DNA from: Oleispira sp963933055
GTDB lineage: Bacteria; Pseudomonadota; Gammaproteobacteria; Pseudomonadales; Oceanobacteraceae
Direction of reading: 5' to 3'
DNA: 64,000 nucleotides
Assembly: GCA_963933055.1 (NCBI GenBank)
Contig: CAWVSY010000011.1
Location: 8,767 to 72,766, forward strand
In this document: positions 35,700 to 45,527 of the stretch, piece by piece
Numbering within the stretch: position 1 is the stretch's first letter
Layout: each line of letters starts with the position of its first letter
Notes under the pieces: generated by a model
The model's database searches: none
What the model was told of the DNA's origin: nothing
Seen by the model: the letters and a program-made list of their open reading frames with translations, nothing else
Program-made: the position numbers and the translations under genes

Positions 35700-37448
35700 A
35701 TGAACAAGGTTCACACACGTCGCTTCAACCATAAAAAGTATCATTCTTTCCAGCAAAGCATGCCAGCATTGCCAATGGAAAACCGCCAGTGGCCGAGCAA
35801 AAGCATTACTCAAGCCCCGCAATGGTGTGCCGTTGATCTTCGTGATGGTAACCAAGCGTTGATTGAACCTATGTCGGTATCACAAAAACAGCAAATGTGG
35901 CACTTGATGGTAAAGATGGGGTTTAAGCATATTGAAGTTGGTTTTCCGTCGGCTTCTCAACCTGATTTTGATTTTGTGCGCTGGTTGATTGAAGACAATC
36001 AAATACCTGAAGATGTCACAATTCAAGTATTGACCCAAGCACGAGACGAATTAATTGAACGCACTTACCAGTCGTTAAACGGTGTATCAAGAGCGATTGT
36101 GCATGTTTACAACTCGACGTCGCCCGTACAACGTGAAAAAGTTTTTGGTTTAGATAAACAAGGCATTATCGACATTGCTATTAAAGGGGCTAAAAAAGTT
36201 CAAAGTGAAGCGAAAAGATACCCAATGACCGATTGGACGTTTGAATATTCACCTGAAAGCTTTTCCAGCACCGAAACGGACTTCGCGATTGATGTTTGTA
36301 ATGCGGTGATCGATGTGTGGCAGCCAACGGCCGAAAAGAAAGCCATTATTAATTTACCGGCAACGGTAGAATGTGCCGGACCCAATGTCTTTGCAGATCA
36401 GGTTGAAACCTTCTGCAATGGCGTACATCAGCGTAATAACATCATTATCTCCATTCATACACATAATGATCGTGGCTGCGCTGTCGCGGCGGCAGAGATG
36501 GCTATTTTGGCCGGTGCCGATCGCATTGAAGGCACATTGATGGGCAATGGTGAACGCACTGGCAATATGGATTTAATCACTATGGCGATGAATATGTATA
36601 GCCAAGGCATTGATCCTGAGATCGACTTATCGATTGCCGACGAAATTATCGCTACCGTTGAACAGTGCACTCAAATCACAACGCACCCTCGCCATCCTTG
36701 GTTTGGTGAATTGGTTTACACCGCATTTTCAGGTAGCCATCAAGACGCCATTAAAAAATGCTTAACGATCCAAGAGAAAGACGATAGTGAAGCCGCAATG
36801 AACAACCAGCAAAGCCAATGGGATGTTGCTTATTTGCCAATTGACCCTAGAGATTTGGGTCGCGATTACCAGTCGGTTATTCGAGTGAATAGTCAATCAG
36901 GCAAAGGAGGCGTTGCTTATATAATGGAAAACGAGTTTGGTATTAGCTTGCCGCGCTGGATGCAAATTGAATTAAGTAAGGCCGTGCAAGACTATAGTGT
37001 TAAGCACAGCTGTGAAGTAGACAGTACAATGATTCATACCATTTTCCAAAAGCAGTTTATTCAAGCGAATAACCAATGCGAGCAGCAGTATCAGGTTTTG
37101 GGTTACGAAGTGCATAAGCAAGGTAGCCAAGAATCGATTCAAGCAAGTATTTGTGATGGCAGCATTCATGGTGAAACTGAAACGATTCATGGTCAAGGCA
37201 AAGGCGTTATCTCAGCTTTGAGTGATGGTTTGCACAAAACCTTAGGCATTGATTTTCAAGTACAAAACTTTGATCAGATTGCATTAAGCACTGGCACAAA
37301 TGCTCAAGCAATGGCGTTTGTTCAACTTAAGATTCAGGGTGAAAAATTCATTGGCATTAGTCAACACCAAGACATCATGACAGCAACCATCAATAGTGTA
37401 TTAGCCGGTATTAACGACTATTTGCAACAAATCAAAGCCGTTGCTTAA
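35700..37448 (+). CDS. leuA: 2-isopropylmalate synthase
   Basis: 582 residues, the long LeuA type. The TIM-barrel motif DLRDGNQAL is near 50 with metal ligands in SIHTHNDRGCAVA near 258. The C-terminal regulatory domain (about 430-580) confers leucine feedback. It condenses acetyl-CoA and 2-oxoisovalerate, the first step of leucine synthesis. It is followed by a strong hairpin inside the end of the convergent kinase gene. Confidence 0.96.
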   Translation: MNKVHTRRFNHKKYHSFQQSMPALPMENRQWPSKSITQAPQWCAVDLRDGNQALIEPMSVSQKQQMWHLMVKMGFKHIEVGFPSASQPDFDFVRWLIEDNQIPEDVTIQVLTQARDELIERTYQSLNGVSRAIVHVYNSTSPVQREKVFGLDKQGIIDIAIKGAKKVQSEAKRYPMTDWTFEYSPESFSSTETDFAIDVCNAVIDVWQPTAEKKAIINLPATVECAGPNVFADQVETFCNGVHQRNNIIISIHTHNDRGCAVAAAEMAILAGADRIEGTLMGNGERTGNMDLITMAMNMYSQGIDPEIDLSIADEIIATVEQCTQITTHPRHPWFGELVYTAFSGSHQDAIKKCLTIQEKDDSEAAMNNQQSQWDVAYLPIDPRDLGRDYQSVIRVNSQSGKGGVAYIMENEFGISLPRWMQIELSKAVQDYSVKHSCEVDSTMIHTIFQKQFIQANNQCEQQYQVLGYEVHKQGSQESIQASICDGSIHGETETIHGQGKGVISALSDGLHKTLGIDFQVQNFDQIALSTGTNAQAMAFVQLKIQGEKFIGISQHQDIMTATINSVLAGINDYLQQIKAVA

Positions 37449-37476
37449 TGTGCTCACGCTAAAGCGTCTTTAATAC

Positions 37477-37521
37477 GTTATTAGAGAAACTAAATATTTT
37501 CTAGTTTCTCTAATAACTTTT
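37477..37521 (+). terminator. leuA terminator embedded in the convergent kinase gene
   Basis: Perfect 16-base inverted repeat GTTATTAGAGAAACTA / its complement (37477-37492, 37502-37517) with a 9-base loop, followed by TTTT on the leuA strand. It covers the stop codon and last nine codons of the convergent kinase gene. Confidence 0.75.
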
Positions 37522-40291
37522 CAACCAAAATAGGCTTGGATAAATGCCCAGTAAACCCTGACGCTTTTGCTTTCTTTTTGCCCTCTGCGGTCACATCGGC
37601 CGTCAGTGCAAAAATAGGCATTTCTTCATAACCCGCTAATTGACGTATCTGTTGAGTCGCTTTGTAGCCATCTAGAATTGGCATTTGGCAATCCATTAAA
37701 ACCACATCAAAGTCCTGTTGTTGAATCTGCGCTACTGCTTCTTCTCCATTGGTCACGAGGACAGGAGATATGCCCAATTTTTCTAAAATAGCTTCTATAA
37801 CAAGTTGGTTGATTTTATTATCTTCAGCCACAAGCACTCGTAGATTCTTAACTTCTCGCGTATTTTTTTGTATGACTAAAGCACTCTCAATACCATTCTC
37901 ATTCTCACTCTCAAAACCATGATCAATAGCCTCAGCGCTTATAGTGCTATCATTGCGGCGGTTCTTACTTGATGTGTAATCTTTGGCGGTTTCAATAATG
38001 GACTGAAAAACAAATTCAGCCCCCTGCCCTTCATTGCTGTTGATACTAATATCGCCTTGCATTAACTGGCTTAACTCTTTTGATAACGCCAGCCCTAGCC
38101 CTGTGCCCCCAAACTTTCTCGAGGTAGATTCATCTGCTTGCGTAAAAACATTGAATATTTTTTCTTGGCTCTCTTTAGTAATGCCAATACCAGTATCTTT
38201 CACCCTAACCGTTACTTGGTTTTTCTGGGGCGATAGTATTTCGACATCAATACGAAGCTCAATGCCACCACTTTGAGTAAATTTAAATGCGTTACTGCAA
38301 AGATTGACCAAAACTTGCTCAAATCGAGTTTGATCACCATTAAAGAATAAAGACGAAGGAATGTTATTGATTACTGTCCAGCTCAAACCTTTAGCTTCGA
38401 CTTGGCTTTGGAAAACACTATTGATTCGATCAAAACTAATATTCATATCAAAAGGCTCATTAAACAAGCTCAATTTATCGGCTTCTATTTTTGATATGTC
38501 TAAAATATCATTCACTATATTCAGTAACAAATTAGATGAAATATTTATTTTATCTAAATATTCTTTAATCTCTTCCATATTATCAGACTGTCTTGCCAAT
38601 GTTGAAAATCCAATCACGGCATTCATTGGCGTCCGTATTTCATGACTCATATTGGCTAGAAAGCGCGTTTTAGCCGAATTAGCATGATTGGCTTCCCGAA
38701 CTGCGTATTTTAATGAGTTCGTTTTCTCATCAACAATGGTATTTAATTGTATTTGTCGGCTATGCATCATTAATATCAGTAGGACAATAAACGTAATTAT
38801 CACAAACTCTAAAAAATACAGTATTAAATAAGACTGACTCTTCTGTTGAGATAAATATTCTTTATTCGCAACTAAAAATAAATTCCAAGTTTGCCCTGCC
38901 AAATTAAACATTAAATGCTTAGCATCTTTGTCTGAAAACAGTCTATCTTCTTGAGTATTGGAAGAAAATGATTCTCGACTATTAGCCTCATATATTTCAT
39001 AATCAAAATTCTCTAAACCAGATGCGCCAAAAGCATTCATTACCATATCTTCTGCCAAAAATACGCCTGTTGCATAGCCTTCAATTTCACGATTTTCTTT
39101 AAATACAGGAAAAAACAATAAATAGGCTGGTTTATATTTTTCTGATTGTACCAAACTTATAATAGGGGTTGCCTTTGACTGAAAGTCTAATTCTGCATCA
39201 ATTAAACTTTTTTTCCTGTCTGCCTTTGAGAAAACATTAAATCCAATGGCTTTTTTGTTTTTAATTTCTGGAGCAATAAACTGTACATAAACAATAGGAT
39301 CGTCTTTCAATATTGATTCACCACGAATAGCAATATCTTCATCATAAATATCTTTTAACATTAACTGATGTTTATCTTTTTCTTGCTGAGAAATGACGCG
39401 ATTCCATGACATAGCGGCTATCGTTGGTTGCTCATAAATGAGATTATTTACAAAATAATTAAACTCTTCCCTCTCTAACTTCTTCGTATTTTTAATATAA
39501 CTTGCTAAAGTTTGAAGCTGAGAAATACTGTGATTTAGTTCTCTATATAAACTATTTTCTATATTTTTCGCTTCTTTAGCCGTTGAATTATTAAAGTTAT
39601 CCGTTGAAAACTCGATAAAAAAAGCGGTTAATACGGTAATGGCTATAAATAAAATACTGGTTGAGGCAAGCACTAAAAATCGAGAACGCTGCTGTTGAAT
39701 ATCTAGAATACTGACCGATACAAGGCTCAATATAAAAGGCGTCGCTAACAATACACCTAAAGAGTCTCCAAGCCACCAATACAAAATATTATTCCAAAAG
39801 TGTTCTTCACTATAATCTGGATTAAAAACACTTAATGAATACGTACCGATACTTGCAGAAATCAGATTAACCAATATACCGACAACAAAAATAAAGTATA
39901 AAATTTTAATACTAGAAGGCTGACGCAAAGGATCACCAAGCCAGCATCTTAATAACGTACTGCCTACCAATGCTTGTAAACTTGCACCAAAAGCAATAAC
40001 CGCAAATCCAAGGCCTTGCTCAAATAATAATGATCCAAATAGTAAAGATTCATCATCCTCATATTGTACTGAATAATTAAAGACAAACGATGCAAGAAAA
40101 ACGGCAGGAAGAAAGCGCCACCCAAAAATGTAGCAACCCACTAACGCAATACCCGCAGGTAGCCAAATAGGAACGACTTGAGACTGAAACGATACATTTG
40201 TTAATAGGTGGCCGACAAGGATGTAGGCTAAAAAAAGCCCAACATACCAAACAAAGGAAGAAGATCGATTGACTATTCGCACCATACACAC
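37490..40291 (-). CDS. MASE1-CHASE hybrid sensor histidine kinase/response regulator
   Basis: 933 residues. A MASE1 membrane domain (about 10-225) is followed by a periplasmic CHASE-like sensor (about 235-470), a further helix, HisKA with phospho-His in FLANMSHEIRTPMNAVIGF (near 545), and HATPase (N box LVNLCSNAFKF, DTGIGI, GGTGLGLAL). The C-terminal receiver is RVLVAEDNKINQL with phospho-Asp in VVLMDCQMPILDGY. It phosphorylates its own receiver; no HPt domain or separate regulator is adjacent, so the pathway is unknown. The start may be the third codon. Confidence 0.93.
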   Translation of the reverse strand: MCMVRIVNRSSSFVWYVGLFLAYILVGHLLTNVSFQSQVVPIWLPAGIALVGCYIFGWRFLPAVFLASFVFNYSVQYEDDESLLFGSLLFEQGLGFAVIAFGASLQALVGSTLLRCWLGDPLRQPSSIKILYFIFVVGILVNLISASIGTYSLSVFNPDYSEEHFWNNILYWWLGDSLGVLLATPFILSLVSVSILDIQQQRSRFLVLASTSILFIAITVLTAFFIEFSTDNFNNSTAKEAKNIENSLYRELNHSISQLQTLASYIKNTKKLEREEFNYFVNNLIYEQPTIAAMSWNRVISQQEKDKHQLMLKDIYDEDIAIRGESILKDDPIVYVQFIAPEIKNKKAIGFNVFSKADRKKSLIDAELDFQSKATPIISLVQSEKYKPAYLLFFPVFKENREIEGYATGVFLAEDMVMNAFGASGLENFDYEIYEANSRESFSSNTQEDRLFSDKDAKHLMFNLAGQTWNLFLVANKEYLSQQKSQSYLILYFLEFVIITFIVLLILMMHSRQIQLNTIVDEKTNSLKYAVREANHANSAKTRFLANMSHEIRTPMNAVIGFSTLARQSDNMEEIKEYLDKINISSNLLLNIVNDILDISKIEADKLSLFNEPFDMNISFDRINSVFQSQVEAKGLSWTVINNIPSSLFFNGDQTRFEQVLVNLCSNAFKFTQSGGIELRIDVEILSPQKNQVTVRVKDTGIGITKESQEKIFNVFTQADESTSRKFGGTGLGLALSKELSQLMQGDISINSNEGQGAEFVFQSIIETAKDYTSSKNRRNDSTISAEAIDHGFESENENGIESALVIQKNTREVKNLRVLVAEDNKINQLVIEAILEKLGISPVLVTNGEEAVAQIQQQDFDVVLMDCQMPILDGYKATQQIRQLAGYEEMPIFALTADVTAEGKKKAKASGFTGHLSKPILVEKLLEKLENI

Positions 40292-40372
40292 TACTCACTG
40301 TAAATTACTAACGACTCCTATAGGTATAGCTCAGACATGAGATCTCTGCGATACGGCTCAATCATCAACACG

Positions 40373-41230
40373 TCAGCCAGGCGAGGAAATACGCTTAAGC
40401 TCGTTAAGGCGCTCTAGCTTCTGATCAATTTGCTTCACCGCTTGTTTATAACTTGCGCGTAAATGCTTTTTTAGATGCGCCGTCGCATCTTTATAAGAAA
40501 TACCTTTTAGACGGCAGAATAATGCTAAAACAAATACATTATCGACTTCTGTCAATGCCGGTTGGCGATTAGCCATCGCGTTATAACAAGAACCACAGCC
40601 CCCACGAAAGGTATAGGCTGAATTACTGAGTAAGATACCAAAGCCCATCATACTCGCGAGCACTTCACTCGCTTCAGCAAAAAATTGCATTCCACCAGGA
40701 GGTTGCAGCGTTGACTGAATAATTAAATGCTGAGCAATGACATGGGCATAACTGGCACTTAAATCTTCAGGTTTCAGCGTTTGTTGTGGGTTATAGAAAA
40801 CAAATAATGGCTGCTGAGTGATAATTACCGGTACCTCTTTGCCATAAATACCCTCGCTCACATCGATATCAGGAAAAGAGTGACGGTAAATAAGCGCTAA
40901 CTCATCTTGAGGCACTGGCTGTAATTGACATTCACTCTGGGTATCGCGCTCAACCATCGATTTGAGTTCAAATGGCCAATGACGCAACCCGGCATAACGC
41001 ACGGTATGTTGAAAAATATTCTGCGCCTTCTCATCAACACTGCTGACGCGACCTGGAAAACACTCATTGCTCGGAATGACTAAGCGGGTACGATGAAAAA
41101 ACTCCTCATGATCAAAATTTTGTAAAACCCAAGCAACTGTCGAAAAAATGAAATCAGCGCTGCTTTGGTCAATAAGAGGCTTAGTTTTAAAAAAGGATGG
41201 GACTGAAAAATGAGATACAAGACTTGGCAT
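40373..41230 (-). CDS. hypothetical protein, possibly metallopeptidase-fold
   Basis: 285 residues, no signal peptide. The part at about 165-215 (YAHVIAQHLI, then FFAEASEVLASMMGFGILLSNSAY) recalls an HExxH...E metallopeptidase core, but the HExxH motif itself is absent, so any relationship would be to an inactive form. FRGGCGSCYN follows, with two close Cys. The N-terminal half contains many His/Trp/Phe residues. The C-terminus is a basic helix. I do not recognise a named family. It stands alone between the sensor kinase and the esterase. Confidence 0.6.
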   Translation of the reverse strand: MPSLVSHFSVPSFFKTKPLIDQSSADFIFSTVAWVLQNFDHEEFFHRTRLVIPSNECFPGRVSSVDEKAQNIFQHTVRYAGLRHWPFELKSMVERDTQSECQLQPVPQDELALIYRHSFPDIDVSEGIYGKEVPVIITQQPLFVFYNPQQTLKPEDLSASYAHVIAQHLIIQSTLQPPGGMQFFAEASEVLASMMGFGILLSNSAYTFRGGCGSCYNAMANRQPALTEVDNVFVLALFCRLKGISYKDATAHLKKHLRASYKQAVKQIDQKLERLNELKRISSPG

Positions 41231-41301
41231 TGGATACTTTTACCATAACGATTTAAATTAACATACCATAGACAACACTTAGACAATAAAGATTCCCTCC
41301 T

Positions 41302-42000
41302 ATGAACTACTTACCCGCCATTGAAATTGAGCCATCGAGCCATGCTAACGCCAGCATCATCTGGTTACACGGATTAGGGGCCAGTGGCGATGATTTTGCC
41401 GCGTTGGTTCCTGAGCTTAATAAACTGCTTGGAGATACCTTCAATAAAATTCGGTTTATATTCCCTCATGCCGGAGAAATTCCAGTAACCGTCAATGGCG
41501 GCTTTGCCATGCCGGCTTGGTACGATATTTTAGATATGCCAACCAATACACACAGTGGCGAAAGTGCAGAGCGTCAAATTAACCAAGATCAGCTGCTATC
41601 TTCAGTAAAAGACATTCAGAATCTAATCGATCGTGAAATACAACGTGGCATAAAAAGCGAACGCATTATCGTACTGGGTTTTTCACAAGGTGGCGCAGTG
41701 GCTTATCATGCAGCGCTCACTTATCCACAGATACTGGCGGGCCTAGCAGGCCTCTCGACGTATTTCCCGATACTAACAGCGCCAAACAGCTTCATCCCAA
41801 GCGAGCACAATAAAAACATCGACATTCAAATTTATCATGGCCGCCAGGATCCTGTTGTCAACGAAAGCCTTGGTCTGAAAGCCCAAGCCGATCTAGCCAA
41901 TCTAGGTTACAAAATACAATATCAAAATTACCCAATGGCGCATCAAGTTTGCTATGAACAAGTACAAGACATTGCACACTGGATTCAAGAAAAACTATGA
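41302..42000 (+). CDS. alpha/beta-hydrolase carboxylesterase
   Basis: 232 residues matching the carboxylesterase II/acyl-protein thioesterase family. The oxyanion region is SIIWLHGLGASGDDF, the nucleophile Ser sits in LGFSQGGAVAYH, the acid is in YHGRQDPVV and the His in PMAHQVCYEQV. It hydrolyses short-chain esters in the cytoplasm. It is probably monocistronic and convergent with the DUF938 gene. Confidence 0.92.
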   Translation: MNYLPAIEIEPSSHANASIIWLHGLGASGDDFAALVPELNKLLGDTFNKIRFIFPHAGEIPVTVNGGFAMPAWYDILDMPTNTHSGESAERQINQDQLLSSVKDIQNLIDREIQRGIKSERIIVLGFSQGGAVAYHAALTYPQILAGLAGLSTYFPILTAPNSFIPSEHNKNIDIQIYHGRQDPVVNESLGLKAQADLANLGYKIQYQNYPMAHQVCYEQVQDIAHWIQEKL

Positions 42001-42017
42001 AGCGTATACCAACCACA

Positions 42018-42626
42018 TTAGCTTTTCTGTAAAACCAGCAAGCGATTATTAGCAGGCAGGGTCAAATTATCCATCAAGACTAAATGATGATCTTTGGCCA
42101 TACGCACAATCTCGGCTAAGTCCTTAATGCCCGCTAACGGATTAACGCAGGTTTTAAGCCACTCATCCAAGCCTGCATTACCTTCACTGGTAAATTGTCC
42201 ATGCTCATTGACGGGGCCATAAATAATAAACAACCCCTTGTGCGGTAAAGTCCGACTCACTTTAGCGAACATATTGTTAACGCTTTGATCAGTGATGTAA
42301 TGAACGGTATTAGCCGTAAATACATGATCCGCTGCTATCGTTGGCCAGTCTTGGTCAACATTCAATATCAAAGGTGATAACACATTTGCCAGCTGCGCTT
42401 CTTCAATCCATTGCAACATGCCTGCGTGGTTTTCAAATAAATCACTCGGCTGCCAGATTAAATGCGATAACTGCTGGGCACAAAATACAGCATGCTGTCC
42501 TGTGCCACTGCCGATCTCTAATACCTTAATCTGGTCTGAATAATCGCCCTTATTGAATAAACGTTTAAGCGCATCTGCAATCGGTTGCTGATTGCGTAAA
42601 CACGCTTCTGAAATAGGCTTAGCCAT
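42018..42626 (-). CDS. DUF938 family SAM-dependent methyltransferase-like protein
   Basis: 202 residues. SEACLRNQQPIADALKRLF and VLEIGSGTGQHAVFCAQQLSHLIWQPSD, with the SAM-binding GSGTG, are the DUF938 signature. FANTVHYI and YGPVNEHGQFTSEGN are also typical. Substrate unknown. It is divergent from the acyl-CoA ligase gene. Confidence 0.9.
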   Translation of the reverse strand: MAKPISEACLRNQQPIADALKRLFNKGDYSDQIKVLEIGSGTGQHAVFCAQQLSHLIWQPSDLFENHAGMLQWIEEAQLANVLSPLILNVDQDWPTIAADHVFTANTVHYITDQSVNNMFAKVSRTLPHKGLFIIYGPVNEHGQFTSEGNAGLDEWLKTCVNPLAGIKDLAEIVRMAKDHHLVLMDNLTLPANNRLLVLQKS

Positions 42627-42683
42627 ACATAACTCCTAACAAAAACCGTACAAAAATAACACTAAAGAGTGATAGAGCTAAAA

Positions 42684-42702
42684 AACGTTAGTGCGTAACG
42701 TT
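42684..42702. promoter_or_regulatory. perfect palindromic operator candidate
   Basis: AACGTTA-GTGCG-TAACGTT is a perfect inverted repeat 35 bases before the acyl-CoA ligase ATG, in the divergent region shared with the DUF938 gene. The regulator is not known. Confidence 0.45.
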
Positions 42703-42736
42703 GATGAAATAATAAATAATAATGAAAGGGCACACC

Positions 42737-44374
42737 ATGCTAGAGAATTTAATGCTAGGCAATATGATGGCAAAGCCATTACTCATCTCAGACTTAATCG
42801 AACACGCCGAGCGCGCTAACCCAAGATCAGAAATTGTCAGCCGCCGCTGCGAAGGTGACATACACCGCTATACCATGCAAGACGCTGCGAATCGCAGTAG
42901 ACAAGTTGCCAACGCCCTTCGCAAACTCGGTGCACAGCCATCGGATCGAATCGCGACTTTAGCATGGAATAACTACCGACATTTTGAATTGTATTTTGGG
43001 GTATCGGGCATTGGTTGTGTGCTGCATACTATTAACCCTCGTTTATTCCCAGAACAATTAGTCTATATCATCAACCATGCTGAAGATCGCTGGATCTTTG
43101 TCGACCTCACCTTTGTACCGTTATTAGAGTCGATTAAAGATCAAATATCGAATGTCGACGGCTTTGTCATTATGACCGACCAAGCCAATATGCCAACCAC
43201 CAGCTTGAAAAATGTCATCTGCTACGAGACCTTAATCCAAGAGGAATCTAAGTACATCGAGTGGCCCGAATTCGATGAAAATACCGCTGCTAGCTTATGC
43301 TACACCTCCGGCACGACCGGAAATCCTAAAGGCGTTTTATACAGTCATCGATCGACCATGATTCACGCCATGTCAGAAGTCAGTCGCGAAGCATTAGGCA
43401 TCAGCAGCATCACTTGCATGCTACCAGTAGTGCCTATGTTCCACGTAAATGCCTGGGGGGTGCCTTATGCGGCGGCAATGACCGGAGCTAAGCTCGTCTT
43501 CCCTGGCCCAGGAATGGACGGCCCATCATTATGGGAATTAATCGAAGCTGAAAAACCGGATTTATTATTAGGCGTTCCTACCGTCTGGTTGATGCTGCTG
43601 AATCATATGGATGATATTGGCAAAACCTTAGATTCCGTCGAAAGCGTTGTCGTGGGTGGAGCCGCCGCGCCTCTCTCAATGATTAAGAAGTTTGATCAAC
43701 TGCATAATGCTTTCTTAATCCACGCTTGGGGCATGACCGAAATGTCACCGATTGGCACCTCTAATGCCAAAACTGCGGCTATGGATGATATGCCTTTAGA
43801 AGAACGCTATAAGTTACAGCAGAAGCAAGGCAAACCCGTATTTGGCGTCGAAATGAAAATTGTCGATGATAATAACCAACCTCAGCCCCATGATGGAATT
43901 GCCTTTGGTCGGTTATTAGTTCGAGGCCCTTGGATTGTACGACAATATTATAACTCCGATGATATGAGCAGCTTTGAAGATGGCTGGCTAGATACAGGAG
44001 ATGTCGCCACCATTGATGACAATAACTATTTAGGCATTGTTGATCGCTCTAAAGACGTTATCAAATCAGGAGGGGAATGGATCAGCTCTATCGATTTAGA
44101 AAATGCCGCGGTGGGTCATCCAGAGATTGTCGAAGCCTGCGTCATCGGCGTCGCTCACGAAAAATGGGATGAACGTCCTTTATTATTGGTTATTCGAAAA
44201 CCCGCTTCAAGTTTAAGCGCCGATGACATTAAACACTTCTTAGAAGATAAAGTTGCGAAGTGGTGGATGCCTGATGATGTGATTTTTGTTGAAAATTTGC
44301 CTCATACCGCCACTGGCAAGCTGCTAAAAGTAGACTTACGAAAGGAATATCACGATTATTTATTAACCCGCTAA
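42737..44374 (+). CDS. fatty-acyl-CoA ligase, AlkK-like
   Basis: 545 residues from MLENLML, chosen because AAAGGG lies 7 bases upstream; an ATG five codons earlier is less likely. AMP-binding motifs are SLCYTSGTTGNPKGVLYSHR, HAWGMTEMSPIG, GWLDTGDVA and SGGEWISS with TGKLLKVDLR near the end. The sequence is close to medium-chain ligases such as AlkK of alkane degraders. It activates fatty acids for beta-oxidation, in keeping with fadE at 54 kb. Its 3' end overlaps the convergent gene by 4 bases. Confidence 0.9.
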   Translation: MLENLMLGNMMAKPLLISDLIEHAERANPRSEIVSRRCEGDIHRYTMQDAANRSRQVANALRKLGAQPSDRIATLAWNNYRHFELYFGVSGIGCVLHTINPRLFPEQLVYIINHAEDRWIFVDLTFVPLLESIKDQISNVDGFVIMTDQANMPTTSLKNVICYETLIQEESKYIEWPEFDENTAASLCYTSGTTGNPKGVLYSHRSTMIHAMSEVSREALGISSITCMLPVVPMFHVNAWGVPYAAAMTGAKLVFPGPGMDGPSLWELIEAEKPDLLLGVPTVWLMLLNHMDDIGKTLDSVESVVVGGAAAPLSMIKKFDQLHNAFLIHAWGMTEMSPIGTSNAKTAAMDDMPLEERYKLQQKQGKPVFGVEMKIVDDNNQPQPHDGIAFGRLLVRGPWIVRQYYNSDDMSSFEDGWLDTGDVATIDDNNYLGIVDRSKDVIKSGGEWISSIDLENAAVGHPEIVEACVIGVAHEKWDERPLLLVIRKPASSLSADDIKHFLEDKVAKWWMPDDVIFVENLPHTATGKLLKVDLRKEYHDYLLTR

Positions 44375-45387
44375 AAAGCAAAACGTTGCCAAGCGGCAGG
44401 GAAATTATCATCCCGTAAAATGATCCCCTGCTGCTGAGTTGTTTTATCTTTTGCTTGAGCACGTTCTAACGAGCAAGAATTATTCAAATGAATTTCATAA
44501 GCATGCAACAAATGATGAGGCGCTAGTAGCGCAGCATAATCGTCTACTGAGGCTGTTTTAGCAATTCGCTTTAAATAAAATTCACCCCCATTGCTGTAGA
44601 TTTTATCTCCGACGATCGGATGGCCTAAGTGCGCTAGTTGAGCACGAATTTGATGCTTTCTACCGGTGAATAACTCGCATTCGATCAGTGAATAACTTAC
44701 ACCTTCTTGTTGAATGGTTGATAACAATTTAAACAAGGTTCGACTTTTTTTACCTTTACCTTCCGGCACAACATGCATCTGGCTGCGTATAGCGGTTCCT
44801 CCCTCGCTCTCTTCAAGCGTTGCGAGATCGCAAGTCACATCGTTAACGACCCAACCTGGTTCACCAATAACCACCGCACGATACAACTTACGCTCAATTA
44901 AATCGCTAAGTCTGGATTGGTATTGGCGAGCAATTGCCTTATTTTGTGCAATTAACATAATCCCCGATGTTTCTAGATCCAAACGATGTAATAAATGAGC
45001 ATCAGCCCAAGGGCTTTCACGCCGCAATAATTGGATGAGGGTATTGTAGACATTTCGCGTCGTACGATTAACAGGAAGGTTGGCAGGCTTATGAATAGCT
45101 GCGATGTCAGCATTAGACCAGATAAGAGACCAAGCGCAGTCTACCTCAGCCTCTTGATAGTCATTAATAGTATAGCTAACGATTTGTCCGACAGATAGCA
45201 CCACATCATGATGAACAATGATCCCATCTACCTTAATGCTTCCTCTGATCTCTTTTGCATGCTGCTCCTCTAAAAGCAATGCCTGCCACTGCTCAGGCTT
45301 CAAATAAGGAATAGCCGTGCGCAAGCAAGTCAATAAAAAGGTACCTGCTTGCTTCAACGTCACTGTAAAAGCAAAAGTAGCATTCAT
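44371..45387 (-). CDS. RluA family pseudouridine synthase
   Basis: 338 residues. A partial S4-like N-terminus is followed by the RluA catalytic motif HLLHRLDLETSGIML, with nucleophile Asp, and LFTGRKHQIRAQLAHLGHPIVGD. The target uridine in rRNA or tRNA cannot be deduced; the atypical N-terminus differs from RluC and RluD. It is convergent with the acyl-CoA ligase gene. Confidence 0.88.
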   Translation of the reverse strand: MNATFAFTVTLKQAGTFLLTCLRTAIPYLKPEQWQALLLEEQHAKEIRGSIKVDGIIVHHDVVLSVGQIVSYTINDYQEAEVDCAWSLIWSNADIAAIHKPANLPVNRTTRNVYNTLIQLLRRESPWADAHLLHRLDLETSGIMLIAQNKAIARQYQSRLSDLIERKLYRAVVIGEPGWVVNDVTCDLATLEESEGGTAIRSQMHVVPEGKGKKSRTLFKLLSTIQQEGVSYSLIECELFTGRKHQIRAQLAHLGHPIVGDKIYSNGGEFYLKRIAKTASVDDYAALLAPHHLLHAYEIHLNNSCSLERAQAKDKTTQQQGIILRDDNFPAAWQRFAF

Positions 45388-45527
45388 TTAAGGCTCATTT
45401 GGTGATTAATAATTTAGTAGCAAATTATAGCATTATTAAATTGTGGCATTACTAAATCAGCGATTCACATGACAGATTCTGTGCTAATCTTTTTATAGAC
45501 AATTTTATAAAGTATTGCTGAATAATC

